Below are positions 8,599 to 16,221 of a DNA stretch of 21,287 nucleotides, piece after piece. Positions within the stretch are counted from its first letter, which is position 1, and every line of letters begins with the position of its first letter. The position numbers and the translations under genes are program-made. The notes under the pieces were generated by a model, which saw only the letters and a program-made list of their open reading frames with translations, did not search any database and was not told the DNA's origin. Origin of the DNA: IMCC26134_A sp964579225 (GTDB lineage Bacteria > Verrucomicrobiota > Verrucomicrobiia > Opitutales > Opitutaceae); the NCBI GenBank assembly GCA_964579225.1, contig CAZOGV010000029.1, positions 1-21,287 of the forward strand, read 5' to 3'.

Positions 8599-9282
8599 AT
8601 GAAATTCTCCATTACCCTCGTCTCCATTTTCACGCTTCTGTGCGCGCCGTTTCTCGGCGCGCAAAGCGCCGCCCCCGACCGCCTCACCGCCCGCATCGAA
8701 ACCTGCGAGGCCATCATCCGCGAATTCCAGGCCGACCCGCAGCTCGCCATCCCCGCCGAGGTGCTTCGCCAGGCCCGCGCCATCGTCATCGTCAACCAGG
8801 TCAAGGGCGGCCTCATCCTCGGCCTGCAATACGGCTACGGCGTCGTGCTCGCCCGCCGCCCCGACGGCACATGGAGCATCCCTGTTTTCATCCGCGCCGG
8901 CGAGGCCAGCATAGGCCTGCAACTCGGCGGCCAGCGCACCGAGACCATCTACACCCTCATGGACGACGACACCGTGCGCCTCCTCTTCGCCAACCGCTTT
9001 AACATCGGCGCCGATGCCCGCGCCATCGCCGGCCCCCGCACCTACGAAGCCGAGAAGGTCAACCGCGACATTCTCGACACCCCCGTGCTCGTCTATGGCC
9101 GCAACCTAGGCATCTACGCCGGCGCCACCGTGAAAGCCGGCTGGATCGCCCGCGACGACGCCACGAACTTCACCTACTACGACACCCCCTACACCCTGCC
9201 CGAGCTCCTCTACGGCGACTTCGTGCAACCCACGCCGGGCGTGCGTCCGCTCATGGATTTTGTCGGTGCCATCACGCGCTGA
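8599..9282 (+). CDS. Secreted SYLF (Ysc84/DUF500) domain protein
   Basis: This 227-aa protein starts with a signal peptide (about residues 1-21, cleavage near LGA/QS). A SYLF-type domain follows: LRQARAIVIVNQVKGGLILG, then YGYGVVLARRPDGTWSIPVFI, GEASIGLQLGGQ, and a C-terminal NLGIYAGATVKAGWI segment. SYLF domains bind lipids, and eukaryotic members such as Ysc84 act on membranes and actin. Bacterial versions are usually exported and poorly characterised. Envelope location is inferred from the signal peptide. It follows the zincin gene by 39 bp. Confidence 0.9.
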   Translation: MKFSITLVSIFTLLCAPFLGAQSAAPDRLTARIETCEAIIREFQADPQLAIPAEVLRQARAIVIVNQVKGGLILGLQYGYGVVLARRPDGTWSIPVFIRAGEASIGLQLGGQRTETIYTLMDDDTVRLLFANRFNIGADARAIAGPRTYEAEKVNRDILDTPVLVYGRNLGIYAGATVKAGWIARDDATNFTYYDTPYTLPELLYGDFVQPTPGVRPLMDFVGAITR

Positions 9283-9351
9283 TAATCGCCTGCGGCCACG
9301 CCTCCCTACGCGTTAAATTCCGACGCCCCGCGCACTCCGCTCTTGCCATCA

Positions 9352-9387
9352 CCGAGGTGCGCCGGACCGTTGCCGGTCCACCTTCGG
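9352..9387 (+). promoter_or_regulatory. Interrupted hairpin in the leader of the EIIA gene
   Basis: A 13-bp discontinuous stem forms from CCGA (9352-9355)/TCGG (9384-9387), GGT/ACC and the perfect GGACCG (9364-9369)/CGGTCC (9374-9379) around a TTGC loop. The left arm carries a 5-nt bulge and the right arm a single bulged T. It ends 35 nt before the ATG at 9423. No U-tract follows, so it could be a leader structure or the 3' end of the SYLF transcript. Confidence 0.4.
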
Positions 9388-9422
9388 ACAACCTTTAACG
9401 ACGACCCTGAACCTCGCTCGTA

Positions 9423-9902
9423 ATGGCCGGCCTACTACGCAACCTACTCGATCCCTCCCGCATCCTCCTTCAGGTGCGGTCCACCAAACGCACCGCCGCG
9501 CTCAACGAGGTCGCGCGCCTGCTCGACGACCATCCCGCCGTCACCAATTACGCCGGTTTTTATAACGAGCTTCTGGCCCGCGACCGACTCGATACCACTT
9601 GCCTCGGCAACGAGATCGCCCTGCCCCACGCGCGCACCGAACACGTCACCGACCTCGTGCTCGCCATCGGCCGCAGCAACGCCGGCGTTAACTTCGAAAA
9701 GGACAACCAGACCGTTCGCCTGCTCTTCGTCCTCGGCACCCCCAAGAACAATCCCATGGCGTATCTCCAAGTCGTCTCCACGTTCTGCAAAATTTTCAAG
9801 GACCCTGCCCAGCGCGAAGCCCTGCTTGCCGCCAAGACACCCGAGGATTTCGCCGCCACTCTGCTCGCCGCCGAAGAGAAACTGCTCTCTCCCGCGACCT
9901 GA
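9423..9902 (+). CDS. PTS EIIA type-2 / PtsN-like phosphocarrier protein
   Basis: This 159-aa stand-alone EIIA domain belongs to the fructose/mannitol/nitrogen-type family (PF00359). The phosphorylatable histidine is H69 in the motif LGNEIALPHAR, with the usual upstream helices and the later RLLFVLGTPKNNPMAYLQ segment. Being a single domain without EIIB or EIIC, it more likely acts as a regulator (PtsN-like) than in sugar uptake. PtsN proteins in other bacteria control potassium and nitrogen functions. Two CorA-type cation transporters follow on the same strand 107 bp downstream, a suggestive but unproven link. The ATG at 9423 gives the family-standard N-terminus. Confidence 0.9.
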   Translation: MAGLLRNLLDPSRILLQVRSTKRTAALNEVARLLDDHPAVTNYAGFYNELLARDRLDTTCLGNEIALPHARTEHVTDLVLAIGRSNAGVNFEKDNQTVRLLFVLGTPKNNPMAYLQVVSTFCKIFKDPAQREALLAAKTPEDFAATLLAAEEKLLSPAT

Positions 9903-10009
9903 ACATCCCGCGCAACGCGCCTTTTCCTCCGGGGCACCTTTCCCGGCTTTACGCTTCCTCCCGTCGACGCCGCCCGCCTAGCTAGCCTAGCGCCCAGCCC
10001 GCACGCCGC

Positions 10010-10978
10010 ATGATCCAATCCTTCATCCTCAGCGATGGCCGTGTCGTCGGCCAAGACCTCGAAATCGAGGCCCTTCGTCTCGTGCGCGGCGACAAAGGCC
10101 TCGTCCTCTGGGTCAACCTCTCCGACCCCACCCCCGAGGAAACCAAAGCGATTCTCGAAGGCGTTTTTAAATTCCACCCTCTCGCCGTCGAGGACTGCGT
10201 CACGCCCTCCTCCCTGCCCAAAATAGAGGACTACGAAGACTACCTCTTCATCGTCATGCACGCGGTGGATTTTAACCGGGAAGACAAATTCACCACCACC
10301 GAGCTCAACCTTTTCCTCGGCCGCGAGTTTCTCGTCACCTTTCACAACCACCCGCTCAAATCCGTCGCCGCCGTGATTGATCGCTGCGCCAAAGCCAACG
10401 GTGTCGTCGCGCGCGGCCCCGACCGCCTCGCCCACCTCGTGCTCGACTCGCTGGTGGATAACTACAAACCCGTGACCGACGAATTCCGCGCCGAGCTCGA
10501 AGAGATCGAGGCCGACGTGCTTTCCGGCGAGGCCCGCGACCTCACCCCGCGCCTGCTCTCCGTGCGCGGCGAACTCAACACCCTGCGTGCCACCGTGCGC
10601 CCCCAACGCGAAGTCGCCGCGCGACTCGCCCACGGCGAATCCAAGCTCATCCGCCCGGTCATGCAGCCCTACTTCCGCGATTTGCGCGACAACCTCGTGC
10701 GCATCGAGGAAACCGCCACCACCCACGCGGACCAGTTGCTCATCTCTTTCGACCTTCACCTCAGCCGCTCCGACTTCGAAGCCAACGAAGGCATCAAAGT
10801 TCTCACCGCCCTCACCGCCATCAGCCTGCCCGCGACCATCATCGGCACCTGGTATGGCATGAACTTCGCCAACATGCCCGAGCTCGACGGCCGCTGGTCC
10901 TACCCCGTCGTCGCCTGCCTCACCCTCGCCTTCACCTACCTCGTCTTCCGCTGGTGCAAACGCCGCGGACTCATCTGA
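10010..10978 (+). CDS. corA: CorA-family divalent cation transporter (copy 1)
   Basis: CorA proteins are homopentameric inner-membrane channels for Mg2+ (and Co2+/Ni2+). This 322-aa copy has the alpha/beta cytoplasmic N-terminal domain (WVNLSDPTPEETKAIL, PLAVEDCVTPSSLPKIEDYEDYLFIVMHAVDF), a long stalk-helix region at about 150-255, and two C-terminal membrane helices. The signature Y-G-M-N lies at about 282-285, with the following periplasmic loop MPEL. The C-terminus is basic (KRRGLI). It starts at an ATG 31 residues before the first conserved strand. A near-duplicate gene follows 16 bp downstream, indicating a two-gene operon. Ion specificity cannot be read from the sequence. Confidence 0.93.
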   Translation: MIQSFILSDGRVVGQDLEIEALRLVRGDKGLVLWVNLSDPTPEETKAILEGVFKFHPLAVEDCVTPSSLPKIEDYEDYLFIVMHAVDFNREDKFTTTELNLFLGREFLVTFHNHPLKSVAAVIDRCAKANGVVARGPDRLAHLVLDSLVDNYKPVTDEFRAELEEIEADVLSGEARDLTPRLLSVRGELNTLRATVRPQREVAARLAHGESKLIRPVMQPYFRDLRDNLVRIEETATTHADQLLISFDLHLSRSDFEANEGIKVLTALTAISLPATIIGTWYGMNFANMPELDGRWSYPVVACLTLAFTYLVFRWCKRRGLI

Positions 10979-10994
10979 ACCGGAGCGCCGCGCC

Positions 10995-11972
10995 ATGATA
11001 ACGACGCTCATTTATCGCGACCACCGCCTCTGGGCGCAGAACCCCGCCCTCGATTCGCTCGCCGCCCTCCGAGCCCAACCCGGCTACATGGTTTGGGTGG
11101 ACCTCAGCGCCCCCACCGCCGAAGAGACGACCACCATTCTCGAACAACTTTTCGGCTTCCACCCCGTCGTCATCGAGGACTGCACCACCGACTCGCCTTT
11201 CCCTAAAATCGACGCGTTCGACGACTACCTGCACATCGTCATGCACGCGGTGGATTATTCCAAAACCGACAAATTCAGCACCACCGATCTCGACCTCGTG
11301 CTGGGCAAAAACTTCCTCGTCACCTTCCACCGCCAGCCGCTTCGCCTCGTGCAACAAGTGCTTGAGCGCTACTCTCGCACCGGCCACGCCGCGCCACCCG
11401 TGCGCGGCCCGGATCGGTTCGCCCACACCCTGCTCGATCAGCTCGTCGAGGCCTACAAACCCGCGCTCGACGAACTCCGCCAAGACCTTGAGGACGTCGA
11501 GGAATCCGTCCTCGGCCACGCCTCGCCGAAAGAAATTTTCCCGCAAGTCGCCGCCCTGCGCAAAGACCTCGCCACCCTGCGCCAGATCGTCCGCCCCCAG
11601 CGCGCCGTCGCCGCTGAACTCGCCCACGGCAAACCCGGCTTTTTACGCCCCGTCATGCTGCCTTACCTGCGCGATCTGGCCGAAGATTTCGCCCGCATCG
11701 AAACCCAGGCCGCCGGCTGGGGCGACCAGCTCATCCTCACCTTCCGCGTTTACCTCAACAAGGCCTCCCACCAGGCCAACGACGGCATCAAAGTCCTCAC
11801 CGCCATCACCGCGCTCGGCATGCCCCCTTTTCTGATCGGAGGCTGGTTCGGCATGAACTTCGAAAACATGCCCGAACTCGACGCCACCCTGGCCTACCCC
11901 ATGGCGGCGGTGCTCACCTTCGCAGCCACCGGAAGCCTGCTGTTTTTCCTGCGCCGCCGAGGCTGGCTTTGA
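10995..11972 (+). CDS. corA: CorA-family divalent cation transporter (copy 2)
   Basis: The 325-aa paralogue of the gene just upstream has the same layout: an N-terminal alpha/beta domain (WVDLSAPTAEETTTIL, PKIDAFDDYLHIVMHAVDY), stalk helices and two C-terminal membrane helices. Its GMN motif lies at about 286-288, in the form W-F-G-M-N rather than W-Y-G-M-N, with the MPEL loop kept. By eye more than half of N-terminal positions match copy 1. The second membrane helix and some stalk segments differ more, and the stalk carries a short insertion (TGHAAPPVRG against NGVVARG). The ATG at 10995 is 16 bp after the previous stop, so translation is probably coupled on one transcript. The tandem arrangement suggests local duplication with divergence. 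Confidence 0.93.
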   Translation: MITTLIYRDHRLWAQNPALDSLAALRAQPGYMVWVDLSAPTAEETTTILEQLFGFHPVVIEDCTTDSPFPKIDAFDDYLHIVMHAVDYSKTDKFSTTDLDLVLGKNFLVTFHRQPLRLVQQVLERYSRTGHAAPPVRGPDRFAHTLLDQLVEAYKPALDELRQDLEDVEESVLGHASPKEIFPQVAALRKDLATLRQIVRPQRAVAAELAHGKPGFLRPVMLPYLRDLAEDFARIETQAAGWGDQLILTFRVYLNKASHQANDGIKVLTAITALGMPPFLIGGWFGMNFENMPELDATLAYPMAAVLTFAATGSLLFFLRRRGWL

Positions 11973-11997
11973 GCAGCCTCCGCCCCTCCGCGCACGC

Positions 11998-12621
11998 TCA
12001 GCTCATCCAGAAACGCAGCTTGCGGCGAAAGTCGCGGAACTTATTCCGCTTTACGTTGGCCATCATCGCCAGCGCGCTGATCGGAGGCGTCGAACGAGCA
12101 TCCATGAACAACAGGAAGCACCGCCCCAGAAAGGCCATCATCGGCACCACCGCCAACAACACATGCAGCGCCCGACTCCGGCCGTCGATCAACCAGGCAT
12201 CCGCGATGAAAATGCCCATGATAGCGAGCGAGCTTAGCACCAGCGAACCCAAGCCGAAAAACACCACCGGTCGCGGCAGGTAGAATTCGTTCAAACGATT
12301 ATGGCTGATCAAAAGCAGATACACGATGCCGAGCCCGAGATACGTCGTGGTGGGGAATTGCGCTCCCTCCGACCAAATCACCTGATGCAGATAAATCGTC
12401 AGCAACACTGCCGCGCCAAAAAGAATCAACTCAGCCACGAACGGTGCCCACCAGATACGCCACTGCGCCCAAATCGAAATATCCTGAGCCGCAGGCTGCC
12501 CTCGCCGCTGACGCGACACTTTCAGCGAAGTAGCCATTTGCTCGTTGGTTGAATTATTATGTCCGACCTCGCCGGACGAAACGGCAGCCTGGGGCTGGGT
12601 TGATTGATCTCGGTCCGACAT
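11998..12621 (-). CDS. Four-helix membrane protein of unknown function
   Basis: I do not recognise the family. The 207-aa product has a polar, Gln/Ser-rich N-terminus of about 60 residues. Four hydrophobic segments follow: one starting WWAPFVAELILFGAAVLL, one around YLGLGIVYLLLI, one around FFGLGSLVLSSLAIMGIFIA, and one around LHVLLAVVPMMAFLGRCFLLF. It ends in a strongly basic tail (NVKRNKFRDFRRKLRFWMS) that probably lies in the cytoplasm. I use the ATG at 12621 (MSDRDQS); ATG 12537 (MATSLKV) is a reasonable alternative. The in-frame extension to 12753 looks non-coding. It converges with corA copy 2, with 25 bp between stops. GC content is somewhat lower than in its neighbours. Confidence 0.7.
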   Translation of the reverse strand: MSDRDQSTQPQAAVSSGEVGHNNSTNEQMATSLKVSRQRRGQPAAQDISIWAQWRIWWAPFVAELILFGAAVLLTIYLHQVIWSEGAQFPTTTYLGLGIVYLLLISHNRLNEFYLPRPVVFFGLGSLVLSSLAIMGIFIADAWLIDGRSRALHVLLAVVPMMAFLGRCFLLFMDARSTPPISALAMMANVKRNKFRDFRRKLRFWMS

Positions 12622-12785
12622 GGAATAGGGTAACTTAACTTCTACATCGGCAGCAACTTGGTTTGCAGGGACCAACGGTGCCGGTCCTATCGCGACTGGA
12701 GACAAAGAAATCTTTAGGGGGTAGGGGCCCTCCTTCATCTCCCCGCACATCAAATAATCAAGCCCGAAGCACCCCCCGCGGCCAA

Positions 12786-14711
12786 CTACCTAGGCGGCTC
12801 ACCCAGCTTGTTCGCCTCTTTCTCCAGTCGCGTAACCAGTGATTCCATCTCCTCGACCACTGCCGCAACCGCATCGGGACCAAGTAAATTCACACCCGCC
12901 TTCTTCAACTGCTCCATCGGGTGATCATCCCCTCCGCTGCGCAGCAAATCGAGATAGCGCCCGCGCGCCGCCTCCCGCTCCGCCTCCGGCCCCAGAAACA
13001 TATCCTGATAAAGCTTCGCCGAGGACGCGAAACACGTCGCGTATTGGTAAACGTAATACGGCGAATTGTAGAAATGCGGAATGCGCGTCCACGTGAAGCG
13101 ATACTGCGGATCAACCACCACCGACTCCCCGTAGTAATCCTTGAGCAGACCCTCGTAAATGTCCCCCAACGCATCCGCCGTGATCGGCTCTCCCGCCTCG
13201 ATCCGCTGGTGCGCCCGCAGTTCGAAATCCGCGAACAATACCTGCGTGTAGAATGTGCCCACGATGGAATCGATCGCGTGCTGCAACAGCAGGAATCGCT
13301 CCCGCGCATCCGTAGCGCGCGCAAGCAAATGCTCCAGCATCAGCCGCTCGTTGATCGTTGAGGCCACCTCCGCCACGAAGATCGTGTAGCCGCTGGTCGC
13401 GAAGGGCTGCGTCTCCTCCGCCAGCCGCGTGTGCATCGCGTGCCCCATCTCGTGCGCAAAAGTGAACAACGCGTCCTGCGTGTCGTTGTAATTCATCAAC
13501 ACGAACGGCCCCACCCCATACACGCCCGCCGAGTAGGCCCCCGAACGCTTGCCCTCGTTCTCATAGACATCGATGCGCCCGCCCTCCAGCAGCTCGCGCA
13601 AGCCCGCCTGATACTCCGCGCCGAGCGGCGCCACCGACTCCCACACCAGACGACGCGCCTCGCCGTAGGGCCAGACCGACTCGTCCTTCACCAAGGGCAC
13701 CTGCCCGTCGTAAAGATGATAGGTCTCCAACCCGAGCAAACGCTGCCGCAACTCGAAATAGCGCCGCAACGGCGCCGTGCCGCCGCGCACCGTCTCGACC
13801 AGCGTCGTATAAACCTCCGTCGGGATCGCGTTGCCATCGAGCGCGCGATGCAGCGTCGAGGGATAATCGCGCGCCTGCGCCAAAAACCATCCGCGCTCCA
13901 ACACGCCGCGATAAATCGCCGCATACGTGTTCTTCGTCGCCTCGTAGGTCCCGATATGCGCCTCGAACGCCGCCCGCCGCTCCGCCTGATTCGGATTCGT
14001 CGCGAGCAATTGCTGATACGCACCCGGGCTCAACTTCACCTCGCGCCCGTCGCCCAGCGTGATCGTCGGGAACTTGATGTCCGCCGTGCTCAACTCCGTG
14101 TAAACCGAACGCGGCGTCTCGTTGAACCGGCTCGCATACGAAAGCAGTTTTTCACCCTTTTCATCCAGCACGTGCTTCTGCTGCCGATACGTGTCGAGAA
14201 TCGGAAACCGATACGGCGCGAGTTCCGGCGTGGCGTCGATCCAGCCGCGCATCGTTTGCTCCGGCACAGTGAGCAACTCGGGAGTAAACCACGCCGTCGC
14301 CGTGCCGAAGCGCGCGAACAAAGCCCGCACCCGCTGCGAACGCCCCGACACCTCCTGGTCGCGCGCATCCGTGTCGAGCTGCAGCTGCGGGTATCGAAAA
14401 ACCCGATACTGCCGCGTGCCTATCTCGTCGAACGCCTTGTAGGCGCGCAACACCGCCTCCGGCCCATCCTTCAGCGTGCCCCGCAACTCCGCGAACGCAT
14501 CCATCTCCGCGCGCAACGCGTCCATGCCCGCCTCCCACGCCGTCCACGAAGGATAGATCGAGGAAAAATCCCATTTAAACTCGGCGCCTATCTCGGCGCG
14601 ATCACGGGTTGTTGGCTTCGAACCGGCTTGGACGTTTGCGGATGTCATAAAAAAGAGCGCGCACGCGAACGAGGGGAAAAGGACTGCAACTCGGGCCGGA
14701 CGAATGCGCAT
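12786..14711 (-). CDS. pepF: Oligoendopeptidase F (M3 family), apparently exported
   Basis: M3B oligoendopeptidase F cleaves short peptides using zinc. The 641-aa product has the M3 active-site motif HEMGHAMH at about residues 420-427, with the third ligand expected in FVAEVASTINE just after. Family landmarks include FKWDFSSIYPSW near the N-terminus, TYHLYDGQVPLV, and the C-terminal PHFYNSPYYVYQYATCFASSA with Tyr/His residues of the substrate site. The start at ATG 14711 (MRIRPARVAVLF) adds an N-terminal basic stretch plus hydrophobic core of about 16 residues that looks like a signal peptide, with possible cleavage near QA/GS. PepF is usually cytoplasmic, so export is notable and would fit peptide scavenging in the periplasm. 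A start downstream of the hydrophobic stretch cannot be excluded. The in-frame ORF continues to 15419 but is antisense to the HAD gene there. Confidence 0.93.
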   Translation of the reverse strand: MRIRPARVAVLFPSFACALFFMTSANVQAGSKPTTRDRAEIGAEFKWDFSSIYPSWTAWEAGMDALRAEMDAFAELRGTLKDGPEAVLRAYKAFDEIGTRQYRVFRYPQLQLDTDARDQEVSGRSQRVRALFARFGTATAWFTPELLTVPEQTMRGWIDATPELAPYRFPILDTYRQQKHVLDEKGEKLLSYASRFNETPRSVYTELSTADIKFPTITLGDGREVKLSPGAYQQLLATNPNQAERRAAFEAHIGTYEATKNTYAAIYRGVLERGWFLAQARDYPSTLHRALDGNAIPTEVYTTLVETVRGGTAPLRRYFELRQRLLGLETYHLYDGQVPLVKDESVWPYGEARRLVWESVAPLGAEYQAGLRELLEGGRIDVYENEGKRSGAYSAGVYGVGPFVLMNYNDTQDALFTFAHEMGHAMHTRLAEETQPFATSGYTIFVAEVASTINERLMLEHLLARATDARERFLLLQHAIDSIVGTFYTQVLFADFELRAHQRIEAGEPITADALGDIYEGLLKDYYGESVVVDPQYRFTWTRIPHFYNSPYYVYQYATCFASSAKLYQDMFLGPEAEREAARGRYLDLLRSGGDDHPMEQLKKAGVNLLGPDAVAAVVEEMESLVTRLEKEANKLGEPPR

Positions 14712-14825
14712 CGCATCACCGCAACCCGAATCCCGCCGCGCGTCCAGCTTCGCCCGCGCACGGCTTTCGCCACCAAAACCCGCTCGCGCTTGCGCCTCCG
14801 TCACCTCCGCCTTCCCTGCCCGCAC

Positions 14826-15476
14826 ATGCCCTTGCGCGGACTTATTTTCGATTTCGACGGACTCCTGGTGGACACCGAGACGGCCATCGTCTCCGCATGG
14901 GAAGACATCCACGCGCAAGACGGCCTCGGCGCCGACCGCGCCGTGCTCCACGCCCTCATCGGCCACGTCGGCGTGGATGGCGACATCTGGCGCGCCTACC
15001 CCGCCGCCCACGACCGCGCCCCCCTCGGCCTGCGCATGCAAACCCTCGCCCGCCGCCGCTGCGAAGCCGCCCCGCTCCGCCCCGGCGTGCTCCCCATGCT
15101 CGAAGCCGCGCAAGCCGCCGGCCTCAAACTCGCCGTCGCCTCCAACTCCTCCCACCGCCACGTGGACGGCCACCTCGGCGCCCGCGGCCTGCTGGAAAAA
15201 TTTCACGCCATCCTTTGCCGCGAAGACGTTCCCCGCGGCAAACCCGCGCCCGACCTCTACCTCGCCGCGCTCGCCAAACTCCAACTGCACGCCGCCGAAG
15301 CCGTCGCCTTCGAGGACTCCGTGCCCGGCCACCAAGCCGCCGCCGCCGCCGGACTGCGCGTCGTCGTCATCCCCAACCCCGCCACCACCCACGACACCTT
15401 TCCCCACGCCACCCTTCACGTCCCCACCATGGAAGGCCTGGCACTCTCCGCCCTAGAAAAGCTCGCCCTGCCGTAA
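14826..15476 (+). CDS. HAD-superfamily hydrolase (beta-phosphoglucomutase-like)
   Basis: The 216-aa protein has all four HAD motifs. Motif I is DFDGLLVDTE, with nucleophile D9 and general acid D11. The motif II serine lies in VASNSSHRHVDGHL, the motif III lysine in DVPRGKPAPDLYL, and motif IV is FEDSVPGHQAAAAAG. A helical C1 cap follows motif I. This pattern is subfamily IA, close to beta-phosphoglucomutases and sugar-phosphate/phosphoglycolate phosphatases; the exact substrate is unclear. The ATG at 14826 is set by motif I, because upstream codons read into the divergent pepF promoter. Its last 24 bp overlap the 3' end of the convergent DnaQ-like gene. Confidence 0.92.
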   Translation: MPLRGLIFDFDGLLVDTETAIVSAWEDIHAQDGLGADRAVLHALIGHVGVDGDIWRAYPAAHDRAPLGLRMQTLARRRCEAAPLRPGVLPMLEAAQAAGLKLAVASNSSHRHVDGHLGARGLLEKFHAILCREDVPRGKPAPDLYLAALAKLQLHAAEAVAFEDSVPGHQAAAAAGLRVVVIPNPATTHDTFPHATLHVPTMEGLALSALEKLALP

Positions 15477-16184
15477 ACCCTCGCGCCGCGCCGGATTCAA
15501 CGTGCTGTGCTCGATCAGCCAGCGCAGGGATTTGCCCCCCCACCCCGGAATCTCCGCCAACCGGGCCAACAACAACGCCCCCGCCAACGCATCGTAAAGA
15601 GCCGCGTGGTAGCGCCGACGCTCCGCCGGACAAAACTCCGCCGCCAACGCGTCGAGCCGCGCCTGTAAGCCCTCCGCCGCGATCAACTCGCCCAGCCTTG
15701 TCGCGCTCCCCGCCCCCCGCGCCTGCGGATAAAGCCGGCCCGTGTCTATCCACGGCCCCCAGTCCGGCGTGCTCGCGCCGTCCTCTCGCGAAAAATCCCG
15801 CGCCGCGCGCGCATACGGCCACGTCGCCTTGATCAACGTGTTCTCCGCGTTGGCAAAATGCGCCGCCAACGGCCCATCGTCCCGCAAACCCGCGAACACC
15901 TCGAAATCGTCCGCAAACGGCGCGCAACCCGCCGTCGCCTCGGCGTCGATGCCATGCACCGCCACGTCCTCAGCGCGCACCCGCCCGACCGCGCGACATA
16001 TCCGCCCCCGCGCCGCCACGACCTCGCCCGCCCGCAACGACACCACCCCGTATTCAAGAATCCCCGACACCGTCGAGCCCTCGAAATCCACGAAATGAAT
16101 GAGTTGATGCGGCCAGAATTTTCCCACGCCTCCCAACACACACACGAACCGCCGAAAACCCACCCTGAATTTTTCCATGTTCAT
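15453..16184 (-). CDS. DnaQ-like (DEDDh) 3'-5' exonuclease domain protein
   Basis: The 243-aa product looks like a stand-alone exonuclease of the DNA polymerase III epsilon type. Exo I is F-V-D-F-E-G-S (D33, E35), preceded by a hydrophobic strand. Exo III is H-A-A-L-Y-D-A (H193, D198). Exo II is atypical: AAHFANAENTLIK, with Glu where the usual HNAxFD motif has Asp. Between Exo II and III lies WIDTGRLYPQARG, matching the usual 'DT..l.r' strand. The ATG at 16184 (MNMEKF) is chosen; 16178 is two codons in, and 16223 would overlap the divergent hisN start. It may act in repair or RNA processing, which cannot be settled. Its 3' end overlaps the HAD gene by 24 bp. Confidence 0.8.
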   Translation of the reverse strand: MNMEKFRVGFRRFVCVLGGVGKFWPHQLIHFVDFEGSTVSGILEYGVVSLRAGEVVAARGRICRAVGRVRAEDVAVHGIDAEATAGCAPFADDFEVFAGLRDDGPLAAHFANAENTLIKATWPYARAARDFSREDGASTPDWGPWIDTGRLYPQARGAGSATRLGELIAAEGLQARLDALAAEFCPAERRRYHAALYDALAGALLLARLAEIPGWGGKSLRWLIEHSTLNPARREGLRQGELF

Positions 16185-16221
16185 CCACGCTTTTCTCGGG
16201 CAAATCTTTCGCATCTCCGAC

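Noticed and set aside
9283..9422. Possible tRNA or small RNA between the SYLF and EIIA genes
   Set aside because: No cloverleaf or T-arm consensus is found; only the interrupted hairpin at 9352-9387 is supported.
9560..11011. A 483-codon minus-strand open frame across the EIIA and corA genes
   Set aside because: It is antisense to two well-supported genes and shows only low-complexity Gly/Glu/Val content.
13431..14825. Upstream extension of the HAD gene frame, adding about 465 codons
   Set aside because: The extension is antisense to pepF and Arg-rich; HAD motif I starts 9 residues after the ATG at 14826.
14712..15419. N-terminal extension of pepF on the minus strand
   Set aside because: It is antisense to the HAD gene, Gly/Glu-rich, and would bury the signal-like segment inside the protein.
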